DNA from: CAVPUA01 sp963828015
GTDB lineage: Bacteria; Actinomycetota; Actinomycetes; Mycobacteriales; Jatrophihabitantaceae
Direction of reading: 5' to 3'
Assembly (NCBI GenBank): GCA_963828015.1
Contig: CAWHCD010000006.1
Span: forward strand, 124,001-188,000
Length of the DNA: 64,000 nt
The position numbers and the translations under genes were made by a program. The notes beneath the pieces were generated by a model. The model was not told the origin of the DNA and did no database searches. It saw only the letters and a program-made list of their open reading frames with translations. Each line of letters opens with the position of its first letter. Positions within the stretch are counted from its first letter, which is position 1. Shown here in pieces: positions 26,582 through 34,337 of the stretch.

Positions 26582-27337
26582 GTGTCCACGGTGTTGCTAC
26601 AGGCAGGTCCCGTCGAGGGCGTCCGCGTGCTGACCCTGGATCAGCCCGACAAGCGCAATGCGCTGTCACCCCAGTTGCAGGCCGACCTGGGGGATGCGCT
26701 CGACGAGGTGCGGGTCGACCCCGAGGCCCGGGTGCTGGTCATCGCCGGCAACGGGGTGGCCTTCTGCGCCGGAGCCGACCTGCCGGCGGTATTCGGTGAC
26801 CTCGATCGTTCGGTCGCTGAGATTCGCGCCGGTCTGCGGCAGATCTATGACAGCTTCCTGCGGGTGCGGCGCTTGGAAATCCCGACGATCGCGGCCGTGC
26901 AGGGCGCGGCGGTGGGCGCTGGCGTCAACCTGGCGATGTCCTGCGACATCCGCATCGCCGGCCCGGCGGCCACCTTCGGCATCACGTTCACCAAGCTCGG
27001 CCTGCATCCGGGCGGGGGCGCCACCTACTACCTGGTCCGTGCGCTGGGGCCGCAGCTCGCGCTCAAACTGCTGCTCGACGGTGGCTCGATCGGCGCCGCC
27101 GAGCTTTTGTCCAGCGGCGTGGTCGCCGACTTGGTCGACGATCCGTTGGCGTCCGCCCTCGAGCTGGCCGAGCGCTATGCCGCGCTGGATCCGGCGTTGG
27201 CCCGCGACATCAAGCGCGCCGTGCGCATCGCCGACGACGGCGACTTCGACGAGACCCTGGAGTTCGAGTCGTGGGCGCAGGCCTCCTCGGCCAACAATCC
27301 GGCATTGGCGCGCGCGATCGAGCGCTTTCGGTCCTGA
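26582..27337 (+). CDS. Crotonase-family protein lacking the hydratase glutamates
   Basis: A 251-residue enoyl-CoA hydratase/isomerase superfamily protein starting at GTG 26582. It has the oxyanion-hole strands FCAGADL and AVQGAAVGAGVNLAMSCDI. In classical hydratases two catalytic glutamates lie in QPEILLG and the following helix; here the matching segments read FGITFTKLGLHPGGGATYYL and PQLALKLLLDGG, with no glutamate at either place. A role as isomerase, hydrolase or non-hydratase crotonase is therefore more likely. TAGGAT (26570-26575) lies 6 bases before the GTG and overlaps the nucS stop. The gene ends exactly next to the convergent DivIVA-like gene. Confidence 0.88.
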   Translation: MSTVLLQAGPVEGVRVLTLDQPDKRNALSPQLQADLGDALDEVRVDPEARVLVIAGNGVAFCAGADLPAVFGDLDRSVAEIRAGLRQIYDSFLRVRRLEIPTIAAVQGAAVGAGVNLAMSCDIRIAGPAATFGITFTKLGLHPGGGATYYLVRALGPQLALKLLLDGGSIGAAELLSSGVVADLVDDPLASALELAERYAALDPALARDIKRAVRIADDGDFDETLEFESWAQASSANNPALARAIERFRS

Positions 27338-28273
27338 TCAGCCGGCGTCGGTCTGTTCGCGGGCCAGGGCGGTCTGGGTGATTACGTCGGCCAGGCTGGC
27401 GTGCAGGCCGTCGAGGTCGGAGTGGATGCGGCTGCGGTGGGCCTTCAGCCGCTCGACCTCGTCCTGAGCCGCCTTGATCTCTCGGGCCGAGCGCTCCTGT
27501 TCGACCTTGCGGCGCTCGCGCAGCGTGATCTCGAAGTCCTCGTCCGCGGTCGCCCGGCGCTGGGCCGATTCGGTGTCGAGACGGGTGCGCTCGGCCAGCG
27601 CCTCGGCGTCCAGGCGGGTTCGTAGTTCTTCGGCCTCGGTGTCGAGACGCGTGCGCTCGGCCAGGGCCGCCGCATCGAGCAGGTCGCGCTCGGTCGCGGC
27701 CTCGGTGGTGATCTGCTGCTCCTGCTCGCGGGCCGCGGCGACCTCGCGTTCGGTGCGCTCGGTGATCTCGAGCCGGTAGCGATCGGCTTCGGCGATGCGC
27801 CGCCGGAAGGTCTCGTCGGCGTCGGCCTGGCGCCGGGTCGCGGCCTCGACGATCTGCTCGGCCTCGAGCCGGGCATTGGCCCGAATCCGCTCCGCCGCCT
27901 CGTCGGCGCCGATGCGGGCCTGGTTGAGGTAGGTCTCCGCATCGCCACGGATGCGGGCGGCCTCGGCGTTCGCGGAATCGAGCTGCTCGCGCACCCGCGC
28001 GTCGATGTTGTCGGCGTTGACCGTCTCCGTCGCGGTACGCAGCTGGCGGCGCAGCGATTCGATCTGGGCGAACGAGGAGGCCAGCTGGGCGGCGAGATCG
28101 GCGCTGCGCGCGGTAGCGGCATCCCGCTCGGCGGCGGCGGAGCGCACGTCGTCATCGAGGCGGGCCAGCATCGCGTCGACCTGGCGCCGGTCGTAGCCGC
28201 GCATCGCGGTGTCAAAGCCCCGTGAGGCGTCGGTGAGGATCGAGAGGGCTTCGGTCGGGTTCTCGTCCGTCAT
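27338..28273 (-). CDS. DivIVA-domain coiled-coil protein (FilP/AbpS-like)
   Basis: A 311-residue protein that is almost entirely charged coiled coil. The N terminus FDTAMRGYDRRQVDAMLARL matches the short DivIVA membrane-targeting motif (RGYD followed by a helix). The rest is rich in Ala, Glu and Arg. It contains an internal near-repeat, with ALAERTRLDTE occurring twice (one copy preceded by LDAA, the other by LDAE). Proteins of this build form cytoskeletal filaments or polar scaffolds in filamentous actinomycetes (Scy, FilP). Role here is inference. It starts at ATG 28273 and abuts the convergent crotonase gene with no gap. Confidence 0.8.
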   Translation of the reverse strand: MTDENPTEALSILTDASRGFDTAMRGYDRRQVDAMLARLDDDVRSAAAERDAATARSADLAAQLASSFAQIESLRRQLRTATETVNADNIDARVREQLDSANAEAARIRGDAETYLNQARIGADEAAERIRANARLEAEQIVEAATRRQADADETFRRRIAEADRYRLEITERTEREVAAAREQEQQITTEAATERDLLDAAALAERTRLDTEAEELRTRLDAEALAERTRLDTESAQRRATADEDFEITLRERRKVEQERSAREIKAAQDEVERLKAHRSRIHSDLDGLHASLADVITQTALAREQTDAG

Positions 28274-28327
28274 GCGATCGATGTTGCCACTTGTGGCGCC
28301 ATCGGTTCAATCCACCCGGTGCGGGCC

Positions 28328-28762
28328 TCAGGAATGAGCAGTGGCAGCGGGTTCGACGAGTTCGACGAGGATGCCGCCGGCGTCCTTGGGATGGATGAAG
28401 TTGACCCGGCTGTCGGCCGTGCCCCGACGAGGGGCCTCATAGATCAGGCGTAGGCCCTGGGCGCGCAGCGCGGCGCTCACCGCGTCGATGTCCTCGACGG
28501 TGTAGGCCAGCTGCTGGATGCCCGGCCCATTGCGGTCGAGGAACTTCGCGATCGTCGAGGAATCATCGATGGGGGCGAGCAGTTGAATCATCGTGCTGCC
28601 GTCACCAACAGACAGCATGGCCTCGCGCACGCCCTGCTCGGTGTTGACCTCCTCGTGCACGCTGAGGATGCCGAAGGTGTCGCGGTAGAAGGCGATCGCC
28701 GCGTCGAGATCGGCGACGGCGACGCCGACATGGTCGATTTTGGTGAACAGCAAGGTGGGCAT
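28328..28762 (-). CDS. mce: Methylmalonyl-CoA epimerase
   Basis: It interconverts (2R)- and (2S)-methylmalonyl-CoA in propionyl-CoA metabolism. The 144-residue VOC-fold protein starts at ATG 28762 (MPTLLFTKIDHVGVAVADLD). The metal ligand His11 is in IDHVGVAV, and a C-terminal ILVELVEP supplies the matching glutamate. The middle segment GPGIQQLAYTVEDID contains the typical HxA-like helix start. A GGGCGG stretch precedes the start. It is divergent from the thiolase gene, and the B12 adenosyltransferase nearby would supply the mutase cofactor. Confidence 0.92.
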   Translation of the reverse strand: MPTLLFTKIDHVGVAVADLDAAIAFYRDTFGILSVHEEVNTEQGVREAMLSVGDGSTMIQLLAPIDDSSTIAKFLDRNGPGIQQLAYTVEDIDAVSAALRAQGLRLIYEAPRRGTADSRVNFIHPKDAGGILVELVEPAATAHS

Positions 28763-28878
28763 CCGCCCATGATGACGGGTAGACAGCTCTTCGCACAGCC
28801 CCGAGGTGCGCGGGTTCACAATGAAATAGTGCCCATGAGATCTAACATGGCGGTACTGCTCTTCTGGAGGTCCTGACA

Positions 28879-30072
28879 ATGGCTCGAACCGCAACGTCGG
28901 TAATCATTGATGGCGCGCGTACCCCGATGGGACGCCTGCTCGGCTCGCTGAAGGACTTCAGTGGCGCCGATCTCGGCGGTTTCGCCATCAAGGCCGCGCT
29001 CGAGCGATCGGGCGTGAGCCCGGACCAGGTGCAGTACGTGATCATGGGCCAGGTCCTGCAGGCGGGCGCGGGCCAGATGCCGGCCCGGCAGGCCGCAGTC
29101 AAGGCCGGCATCGGCATGAACGTGCCGGCGATCTCTATCAACAAGGTGTGCCTCTCGGGCCTGGACGCGATCGCGCTGGCCGACCAGCTCATCCGCGCGG
29201 GCGAGTTCGACATCATCGTGGCCGGCGGGCAGGAGTCGATGACCAACGCGCCGCATCTGCTGCCCAAGTCGCGCCAGGGTTACAAGTACGGCGCGATCGA
29301 AATGGTCGACGCGATGGCCTTCGACGGGCTCACCGACATCTTCGAGAACGTTCCGATGGGCGAGTCGACCGAGCGCGGCAACGAGCGCTTGAAGATCGGC
29401 CGCGAGGCCCAGGATGCGTTCTCCGCCCGTTCGCACCAACGTGCGGCCCTGGCGACGAAGAACGGCCTGTTCGCCGAGGAGATCGTGCCGGTCCTCATCC
29501 CGCAGCGTCGCGGTGAGCCGATCGAGTTCACCGAGGACGAAGGCATCCGGGCCGACACGACGCCCGAGTCGCTGGCCAAGCTGCGCCCGGCGTTCACCAA
29601 GGACGGCACGATCACCGCCGGATCCTCTTCACCGATCTCTGACGGCGCCGCCGCCGTCGTCGTGATGAGCAAGGCCAAGGCCGAGGAGCTCGGCTTGAGC
29701 TGGATCGCCGAGATCGGCGCTCACGGCAACGTGGCCGGTCCGGACAACGGGCTGCACTCCCAGCCCTCGAATGCGATCAACCACGCGCTGGCCAAGGAAG
29801 GCATCACCCTCGCCGACCTCGATCTGATCGAGATCAACGAGGCCTTCGCCTCGGTCGGCATCCAGTCGATGGCCGACCTCGGCGTCAGCGAGGAGATCGT
29901 GAACGTCAACGGCGGCGCGATCGCCCTTGGCCACCCGATCGGGGCCTCGGGCGCGCGCCTGGCCTTGACCCTGGCCTACGAGCTCAAGCGTCGCGGCGGT
30001 GGTACCGGCGTCGCCGCCCTGTGTGGCGGCGGGGGCCAGGGCGACGCGCTGATCCTGCACGTGCCCAGCTAA
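28879..30072 (+). CDS. Acetyl-CoA acetyltransferase (thiolase II)
   Basis: It condenses or cleaves acetoacetyl-CoA. The 397-residue protein has the acylated Cys91 in NKVCLSGLDAIALA, the NEAFA motif, the GHPIGASGARL histidine loop near residue 352, and the second catalytic Cys382 in ALCGGGGQGDALIL. It starts at ATG 28879 behind a strong CTGGAGGTCC site. The stop overlaps by three bases the stop of the convergent SCP2-hydrolase gene (CTAA). It may feed the same acyl-CoA pool as the epimerase on the other strand. Confidence 0.96.
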   Translation: MARTATSVIIDGARTPMGRLLGSLKDFSGADLGGFAIKAALERSGVSPDQVQYVIMGQVLQAGAGQMPARQAAVKAGIGMNVPAISINKVCLSGLDAIALADQLIRAGEFDIIVAGGQESMTNAPHLLPKSRQGYKYGAIEMVDAMAFDGLTDIFENVPMGESTERGNERLKIGREAQDAFSARSHQRAALATKNGLFAEEIVPVLIPQRRGEPIEFTEDEGIRADTTPESLAKLRPAFTKDGTITAGSSSPISDGAAAVVVMSKAKAEELGLSWIAEIGAHGNVAGPDNGLHSQPSNAINHALAKEGITLADLDLIEINEAFASVGIQSMADLGVSEEIVNVNGGAIALGHPIGASGARLALTLAYELKRRGGGTGVAALCGGGGQGDALILHVPS

Positions 30073-31295
30073 CGCTCGCCCTGCTTGGCCTGCCGCCGCT
30101 GCGAGACGCTCGGCAGGTCGAGGCTGGCGATGAACTCCTCGATCAGCTCCTGCGTCCGGTCCCGATGTTCGAACTGGGGCAGGTGCCCGCAATCGGCCAG
30201 CACCACGGTGCGAGCTGAGGGCAGCACTTCCTCGACGTGGGCAGCGAACGAGGCCGGCACCAGCACATCGCGGTCGCCCCACACGAACATGGCGGGCGTC
30301 TTGAGCCCGGCCAGCCGCGGCCAGAACCCGCGCTCACCGAATGGCTCGTCCAGATAGGTCTGGCGCAGCGCGGCGAAGAAGGCCACCCGTCCCTGGCGGG
30401 TGCTCAGCACCCGGGCGAACTCGTCGACTGCGGCCTGGTACCAGACGTCGGGTAACCGATCCGGCTCGCTGAACAGGGCCCGCGCCCCGCGCAGGGTGAG
30501 CGCATGGGGTACTCGCAGCGGCAGGGCCGCGAGTTCGGGGCGGGCCAGCTGCACCAACGGTACGAACTGCCGCAGGCGCCGCAGGGCGACGGCCGGGCAG
30601 AGCAACACCAGTCCACGCGCCAGATCGGGCTGGAGCATGGCTGCCTCGAGCGCCGCCCGCCCGCCCAGGCTGTTGCCGATCACGACCGGCGGCGACTCGC
30701 AGGTCGCGTTGATGAAGGCGACCAGCCAGTTGCCCAGGAACCGGGCGCCGTAGTCGCGCCCCACGCCCGACGCACCGTGCCCGGGAAGGTCGGGGGCCAG
30801 GACGTGGTAGCGGCGGCCGAGCGCGACGATCAGCGGCAGCATCGACGCGTTGGTCGAACCGAGTCCGTGCACGAGCACGATCGGCGGGGCATCGAGCGGC
30901 CCGGCCTCCAGATAGAACGTTTCGATGCCCCCGGCAGTGACCAGTCGGGTCTGGGTCAGATGGTCGGCTTGGTGGTCGCTGATGAACAGGCCGTCCAGCT
31001 GCAGGGCCAGGGCGACGTTGCCGCGGACGGTCAGCTCACCCTCGAGAAAGGCCTCGATGCCGCTGCGGGACCCGTCGACCACCGTGCTGAGTACCTCGAC
31101 GGCGGCCCGGACGGTGGTGCTCGGGCGTGGGGGCGCTCCGCGGCGGGCGGTGATCCGGCCGCGATCGATGACGACGGTCCAGTTCCACGCGCCGCCGGCG
31201 GTCAGCAGGATCGTCGCCGTTACGTCGCCGAGTACGGGGGAGAACTTTCCGCGTAGGCGCCGCTCGAGCAACGGCAGCAGGTCGCTGTCGACCAC
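30069..31295 (-). CDS. SCP2-like domain fused to alpha/beta hydrolase
   Basis: A 408-residue protein starting at GTG 31295 behind a strong GAGGAGGTGA site. The first 110 residues (KFSPVLGDVTATILLTAGGA, VEVLSTVVDGSRSGIEAFLE, GELTVRGNVALALQL) resemble an SCP2 sterol-carrier domain. The rest is an alpha/beta hydrolase with VLVHGLGSTNASML (oxyanion loop), nucleophile Ser209 in VIGNSLGGRAAL, acid in VWGDRDVLVP and histidine in DCGHLPQFE. Such a fusion could hold a lipid or sterol-like substrate for ester hydrolysis; no substrate can be named. It is divergent from zur, with a Zur-box candidate in the shared region, and convergent with the thiolase. Confidence 0.82.
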   Translation of the reverse strand: MVDSDLLPLLERRLRGKFSPVLGDVTATILLTAGGAWNWTVVIDRGRITARRGAPPRPSTTVRAAVEVLSTVVDGSRSGIEAFLEGELTVRGNVALALQLDGLFISDHQADHLTQTRLVTAGGIETFYLEAGPLDAPPIVLVHGLGSTNASMLPLIVALGRRYHVLAPDLPGHGASGVGRDYGARFLGNWLVAFINATCESPPVVIGNSLGGRAALEAAMLQPDLARGLVLLCPAVALRRLRQFVPLVQLARPELAALPLRVPHALTLRGARALFSEPDRLPDVWYQAAVDEFARVLSTRQGRVAFFAALRQTYLDEPFGERGFWPRLAGLKTPAMFVWGDRDVLVPASFAAHVEEVLPSARTVVLADCGHLPQFEHRDRTQELIEEFIASLDLPSVSQRRQAKQGER

Positions 31296-31319
31296 GGGTC
31301 ACCTCCTCGCCCACTGAAC

Positions 31320-31336
31320 CTGGTAATGATTTTCAA
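31320..31336. promoter_or_regulatory. Candidate Zur box upstream of zur
   Basis: CTGGTAATGATTTTCAA has a 7-3-7 dyad-like layout and shares TTTTCAA and the central AATGRT with the site before znuA. It lies between the divergent SCP2-hydrolase gene and the zur leader frame and immediately before the TAGACT hexamer (31338-31343), so a bound repressor would block that promoter. Confidence 0.65.
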
Positions 31337-31350
31337 CTAGACTGCCGCGC

Positions 31351-31374
31351 ATGGCGAAACGACGCGCCCAATGA
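31351..31374 (+). CDS. Seven-codon leader frame overlapping the zur start
   Basis: ATG 31351 opens MAKRRAQ and stops with TGA at 31372-31374, overlapping the zur ATG (ATGA at 31371-31374). TAGACT (31338-31343) lies 7 bases before this ATG, so a transcript would begin at or near the leader start. zur itself has no Shine-Dalgarno, so its translation may depend on termination and restart from this frame. The evidence is positional only. Confidence 0.4.
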   Translation: MAKRRAQ

Positions 31375-31775
31375 CGCCGGCGGCACCGCGGCGGCGCGAG
31401 ACCCGTCAGGCCACGATGGTGCGCGATGCGCTGGCCGGGACGGCCGGCTTTCGCAGCGCGCAGGACGTCTATGCCCGCTTGCGCCAACAGGGTGAGACGG
31501 TCGGCCTGTCCACGGTTTACCGTCATCTGCAGGGCTTCGCCGACGACGGCGAGGTCGACGTGATCCACACCCCCGACGGCGAGACGACCTACCGCTACTG
31601 CGGCGAGGCGGGTCGCAAGCATCATCACCACCTCGTCTGCCGTCGCTGCGGGCGGGCCGAGGAGATCGAGGGCCGCGGGGTCGAGCGATGGGCGCAGACC
31701 GTGGCCGAGCAGCATGGGTTCACCGAGGTCGAGCACACGCTCGAGGTCTTCGGAGTGTGCGCGAACTGTCGCTGA
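31371..31775 (+). CDS. zur: Zinc uptake regulator, Fur family
   Basis: A 134-residue Fur-family metalloregulator. The N-terminal winged helix includes FRSAQDVYARLRQQGETVG and the recognition-helix motif STVYRHLQGFADDGEVD. The C-terminal half has the HHHH metal motif (residues 84-87) and two CxxC pairs, Cys90/Cys93 and Cys130/Cys133, for structural zinc. The next three genes encode a metal ABC importer of the ZnuABC type, and two matching operator candidates flank the gene. I call it Zur rather than Fur from this context. It starts at ATG 31371, overlapping a 7-codon leader frame. Confidence 0.93.
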   Translation: MTPAAPRRRETRQATMVRDALAGTAGFRSAQDVYARLRQQGETVGLSTVYRHLQGFADDGEVDVIHTPDGETTYRYCGEAGRKHHHHLVCRRCGRAEEIEGRGVERWAQTVAEQHGFTEVEHTLEVFGVCANCR

Positions 31776-31786
31776 GGTTTGACAAC

Positions 31787-31811
31787 GATATTGGGAATGG
31801 TTTTCAATATC
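31787..31811. promoter_or_regulatory. Candidate Zur box overlapping the znuA promoter
   Basis: TTGGGAATGGTTTTCAA (31791-31807) is a 7-3-7 dyad inside a larger palindrome with arms GATATTG (31787-31793) and CAATATC (31805-31811). It ends 4 bases before the znuA start and shares its right half with the site at 31320. Binding here would block transcription of znuACB. Confidence 0.75.
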
Positions 31812-31815
31812 GGTT

Positions 31816-32714
31816 GTGGTGAGGCGGTCGACCCTGGCAGTAGTGGGCCTGCTCACCCTGTTGTCCGCCGTGGTCGGCTGTTCGAGTTCGAGCTCGGCCA
31901 AGGACGGCGTCGTGTCCGTCGTGGCCGGGGAGAACGTGTGGGGCAACATCGCCGCCCAGGTCGGCGGCTCGCACGTGCGCGTCACCTCGATCATCAACGA
32001 TCCGAACGCGGATCCGCACGAATACGAGTCGAACACCCACGATGCCGCTGACCTCGCCCGAGCCGGCCTGGTCATTGCGAACGGGCTCGGCTACGACGAC
32101 TTCCTGAGCAAGCTGCTGTCGGTCTCCTCGCCGAAGGGCCGCCACGTGCTGCACGTCGACCAGGTGATGGGCATCTCGGGGGGCAACCCGAACCCGCACC
32201 TCTGGTACGACACGGCGAAGCTGCCCTTGGTCGCCGACGCCATCGCGGCCGTGCTCGGTCAGCTGGAACCGGCGCAGGCGGCGTATTTCTCCGCCAACGC
32301 CACGGCGTTCACGGCCTCGTTGACGCCGATAACCGATGTCATTTCGACCATCAAAGCCAAGTATGCCGGCGATTCGATTGCCTACACTGAGCGCGTGCCG
32401 GGCTATCTCGTCGAGGCGGCCGGGCTCCAACTGGGCGTGCCGACCGCGTTCGCCCAGGCGGTGGAGGACGGTAACGATCCGAACGCAAAGGACACCTTGG
32501 CGTTCGACAACGCGTTGCGCCAACGTCAGGTGAAGGTGCTGCTCTACAACAGCCAGGTCACCGACCAGACCACAGACAAGATCAAGAGTCTGGCGACCGC
32601 GAGCGGGGTGCCCGATCGTCGGCGTCTCCGAGACGCTGCCGCCAGACCGATTCCGACTTCCAGGCCTGGCAGCTGCGCCAGGCACGGGAGTTGCTTGCGG
32701 CGCTCGGGGGCTGA
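31816..32714 (+). CDS. znuA: Zinc-binding lipoprotein ZnuA-like, frameshifted near the 3' end
   Basis: A cluster A-I metal-binding receptor for an ABC importer. It has a lipoprotein signal ending in VVGC (Cys22), metal-ligand histidines His68 (NADPHEYES) and His128 (NPNPHLWYD), and no long His-rich loop. After LATASGVP the reading frame breaks. Restoring it needs removal of one base near 32611-32614 to read IVGVSETLPP, and another near 32644 to read TDSDFQAWQLRQARELLAAL ending at TGA 32712. As given, the frame runs without a stop into znuC, giving a spurious 563-residue fusion. The start is GTG 31816 (GTG 31819 also possible), almost directly after the Zur box. Either the sequence has two errors or the gene is damaged. 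Confidence 0.85.
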
Positions 32715-32715
32715 C

Positions 32716-33507
32716 ATGAGCGCAGTCATCAGCTTGCGCGACGCGGCGCTGCGCTACGGCGCGCGCACGCTGTGGGAGGGGCTGAACCTCGACGTGGCGC
32801 CGGGGGAGTTCCTGGCCGTGCTCGGCCCCAACGGCTCGGGCAAGACCTCGCTGCTCAAGGTGCTGCTCGGGCTCAGCCCGCTCAGCGCCGGCTCGGTCGA
32901 GATCTCTGGAGCGCCCCCGCGCAAGGGCAGCCATGCGGTCGGCTATGTCCCGCAGCAGAAGGGCTTCGACGCCGACCTGGGCGTGCGAGGCCGCGACCTG
33001 GTCGAGCTGGGGCTGGTGGGTCATCGCTACGGCTTGGCGCGCAGGGGTCCAGAGGTGCGGGCGCGGGTCGACGCGGCCATCGCCTCGGTCGGCGCGAGCG
33101 CGTATGCCGAGCGCCCGATCGGGCTGCTGTCCGGCGGCGAGCAGCAGCGGCTTCGCATTGCCCAGGCCCTGCTCGCCGACCCGTCGGTGCTGTTGTGCGA
33201 CGAGCCGCTGCTGTCGCTGGATCTGGCTCATCAACGCGCAGTGGTGGAGTTGCTGGACGCCCGTCGGCGCAGCGCCGACACGGCCGTGGTGTTCGTGACC
33301 CACGAGATCAACCCGATCCTGCCGATTGTCGATCGCGTCCTGTATCTGGTCCACGGGCGCTGGGCGGTCGGCACGCCCGAGGAGGTCATCACCAGCGGGC
33401 GACTCTCCGAGCTCTATGGCACCGATGTCGACGTGCTGCGGGTGCGCGGGCGGATCGTGATCGTCGGCTCGGGCGAGGACGCCCACCACCATGACGAGCC
33501 GCAATGA
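32716..33507 (+). CDS. znuC: Zinc ABC transporter ATP-binding protein
   Basis: A 263-residue ABC ATPase that powers zinc import with ZnuB. It starts at ATG 32716, directly after the restored znuA stop. Motifs are Walker A LGPNGSGKTSLL, Q-loop VGYVPQQKGF, signature LLSGGEQQRLRIAQ, Walker B VLLCDEPLLSLD and the switch histidine in FVTHEINPI. The C-terminal tail ends in a short histidine cluster (EDAHHHDEP), often seen in zinc-transport ATPases. The stop overlaps the znuB ATG (ATGA). Confidence 0.94.
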   Translation: MSAVISLRDAALRYGARTLWEGLNLDVAPGEFLAVLGPNGSGKTSLLKVLLGLSPLSAGSVEISGAPPRKGSHAVGYVPQQKGFDADLGVRGRDLVELGLVGHRYGLARRGPEVRARVDAAIASVGASAYAERPIGLLSGGEQQRLRIAQALLADPSVLLCDEPLLSLDLAHQRAVVELLDARRRSADTAVVFVTHEINPILPIVDRVLYLVHGRWAVGTPEEVITSGRLSELYGTDVDVLRVRGRIVIVGSGEDAHHHDEPQ

Positions 33508-34310
33508 TCGCCAGCTACCTGCAGTTGCCCTTCGCGCAGCACGCCTTGATCGCCGCGACCCTGATTGCGATCACCAGCGGGTTCATCGGCCCGTTCGTCG
33601 CCTCCCGTGACATGGCCTTCGCCGTTCACGGCACGGCGGAGCTGGCGTTCACGGGTGCCGCGGCCGGCCTGCTGATCGCCGGCGACGCCGTGGCCGGGGC
33701 CTTGCTGGGGTCGCTGGTCGTGGCGACCGCGATCGGCGTGCTCGGCGCGCGGCAGAGCGAGCGCAACACCGCGATCGGGGTCATCCTGGCCTTCGGATTG
33801 GGGCTCGGGGTGCTGCTGCTCTCCTACTATCACGGCTTCGCCACCGAGGCCACGAACATTCTCTTCGGCCAGATCCTCGGAGTCAGCACCCGCGATCTCA
33901 TCGTCCTGGGTGGGGTGGCCGTGCTGGGCAGTTGCGTGCTGGCGGTGATCTACCGCCCGCTGTTGTTCGCATCGGTCGACCCGGAGGTCGCCGCCGCGCG
34001 CGGCGTACCGACCCGATTGCTCGGCTTGCTCTTCATCTATCTGCTCGCGCTGACCGTTACGGCCGCGGCGCAGATCGTCGGCACCCTGCTCGTCCTCAGC
34101 CTGGCCATCACTCCGGCCGCGGCGGCCCGGCAGGTCAGCGCCAACCCGCGAACCGTGACGCTGTTGTCGGTGGCGGTCGCGCTCGTGGCCGCGGACGGCG
34201 GGTTGCTGCTGAGCTTCCAGTTCGATTCGATCAAGGCCAGCGTCTTCATCACGTTTGTGGCCTTCGGTGCCTACCTACTGGCCCGAGCACTGCGGCTGCT
34301 CCGACGCTGA
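33504..34310 (+). CDS. znuB: Zinc ABC transporter permease (ABC-3 family)
   Basis: The 268-residue membrane subunit of the zinc importer. It has about eight hydrophobic helices and the ABC-3 features FVASRDMAFAVHGTAELAFT, GVLLLSYYHGFATEATNILF and a VAAARGVPTRLLGLLFIYLL helix. The ATG at 33504 overlaps the znuC stop. With zur, znuA and znuC it forms a complete zinc-acquisition locus. Confidence 0.94.
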   Translation: MIASYLQLPFAQHALIAATLIAITSGFIGPFVASRDMAFAVHGTAELAFTGAAAGLLIAGDAVAGALLGSLVVATAIGVLGARQSERNTAIGVILAFGLGLGVLLLSYYHGFATEATNILFGQILGVSTRDLIVLGGVAVLGSCVLAVIYRPLLFASVDPEVAAARGVPTRLLGLLFIYLLALTVTAAAQIVGTLLVLSLAITPAAAARQVSANPRTVTLLSVAVALVAADGGLLLSFQFDSIKASVFITFVAFGAYLLARALRLLRR

Positions 34311-34337
34311 CCGCCGCCCCGGCGCTATCCTGAATCG

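Noticed and set aside
31816..33507. A natural ZnuA-ZnuC fusion protein
   Set aside because: The junction follows loss of frame in znuA; the correct C-terminal ZnuA sequence is present in other frames and ends just before the znuC ATG.
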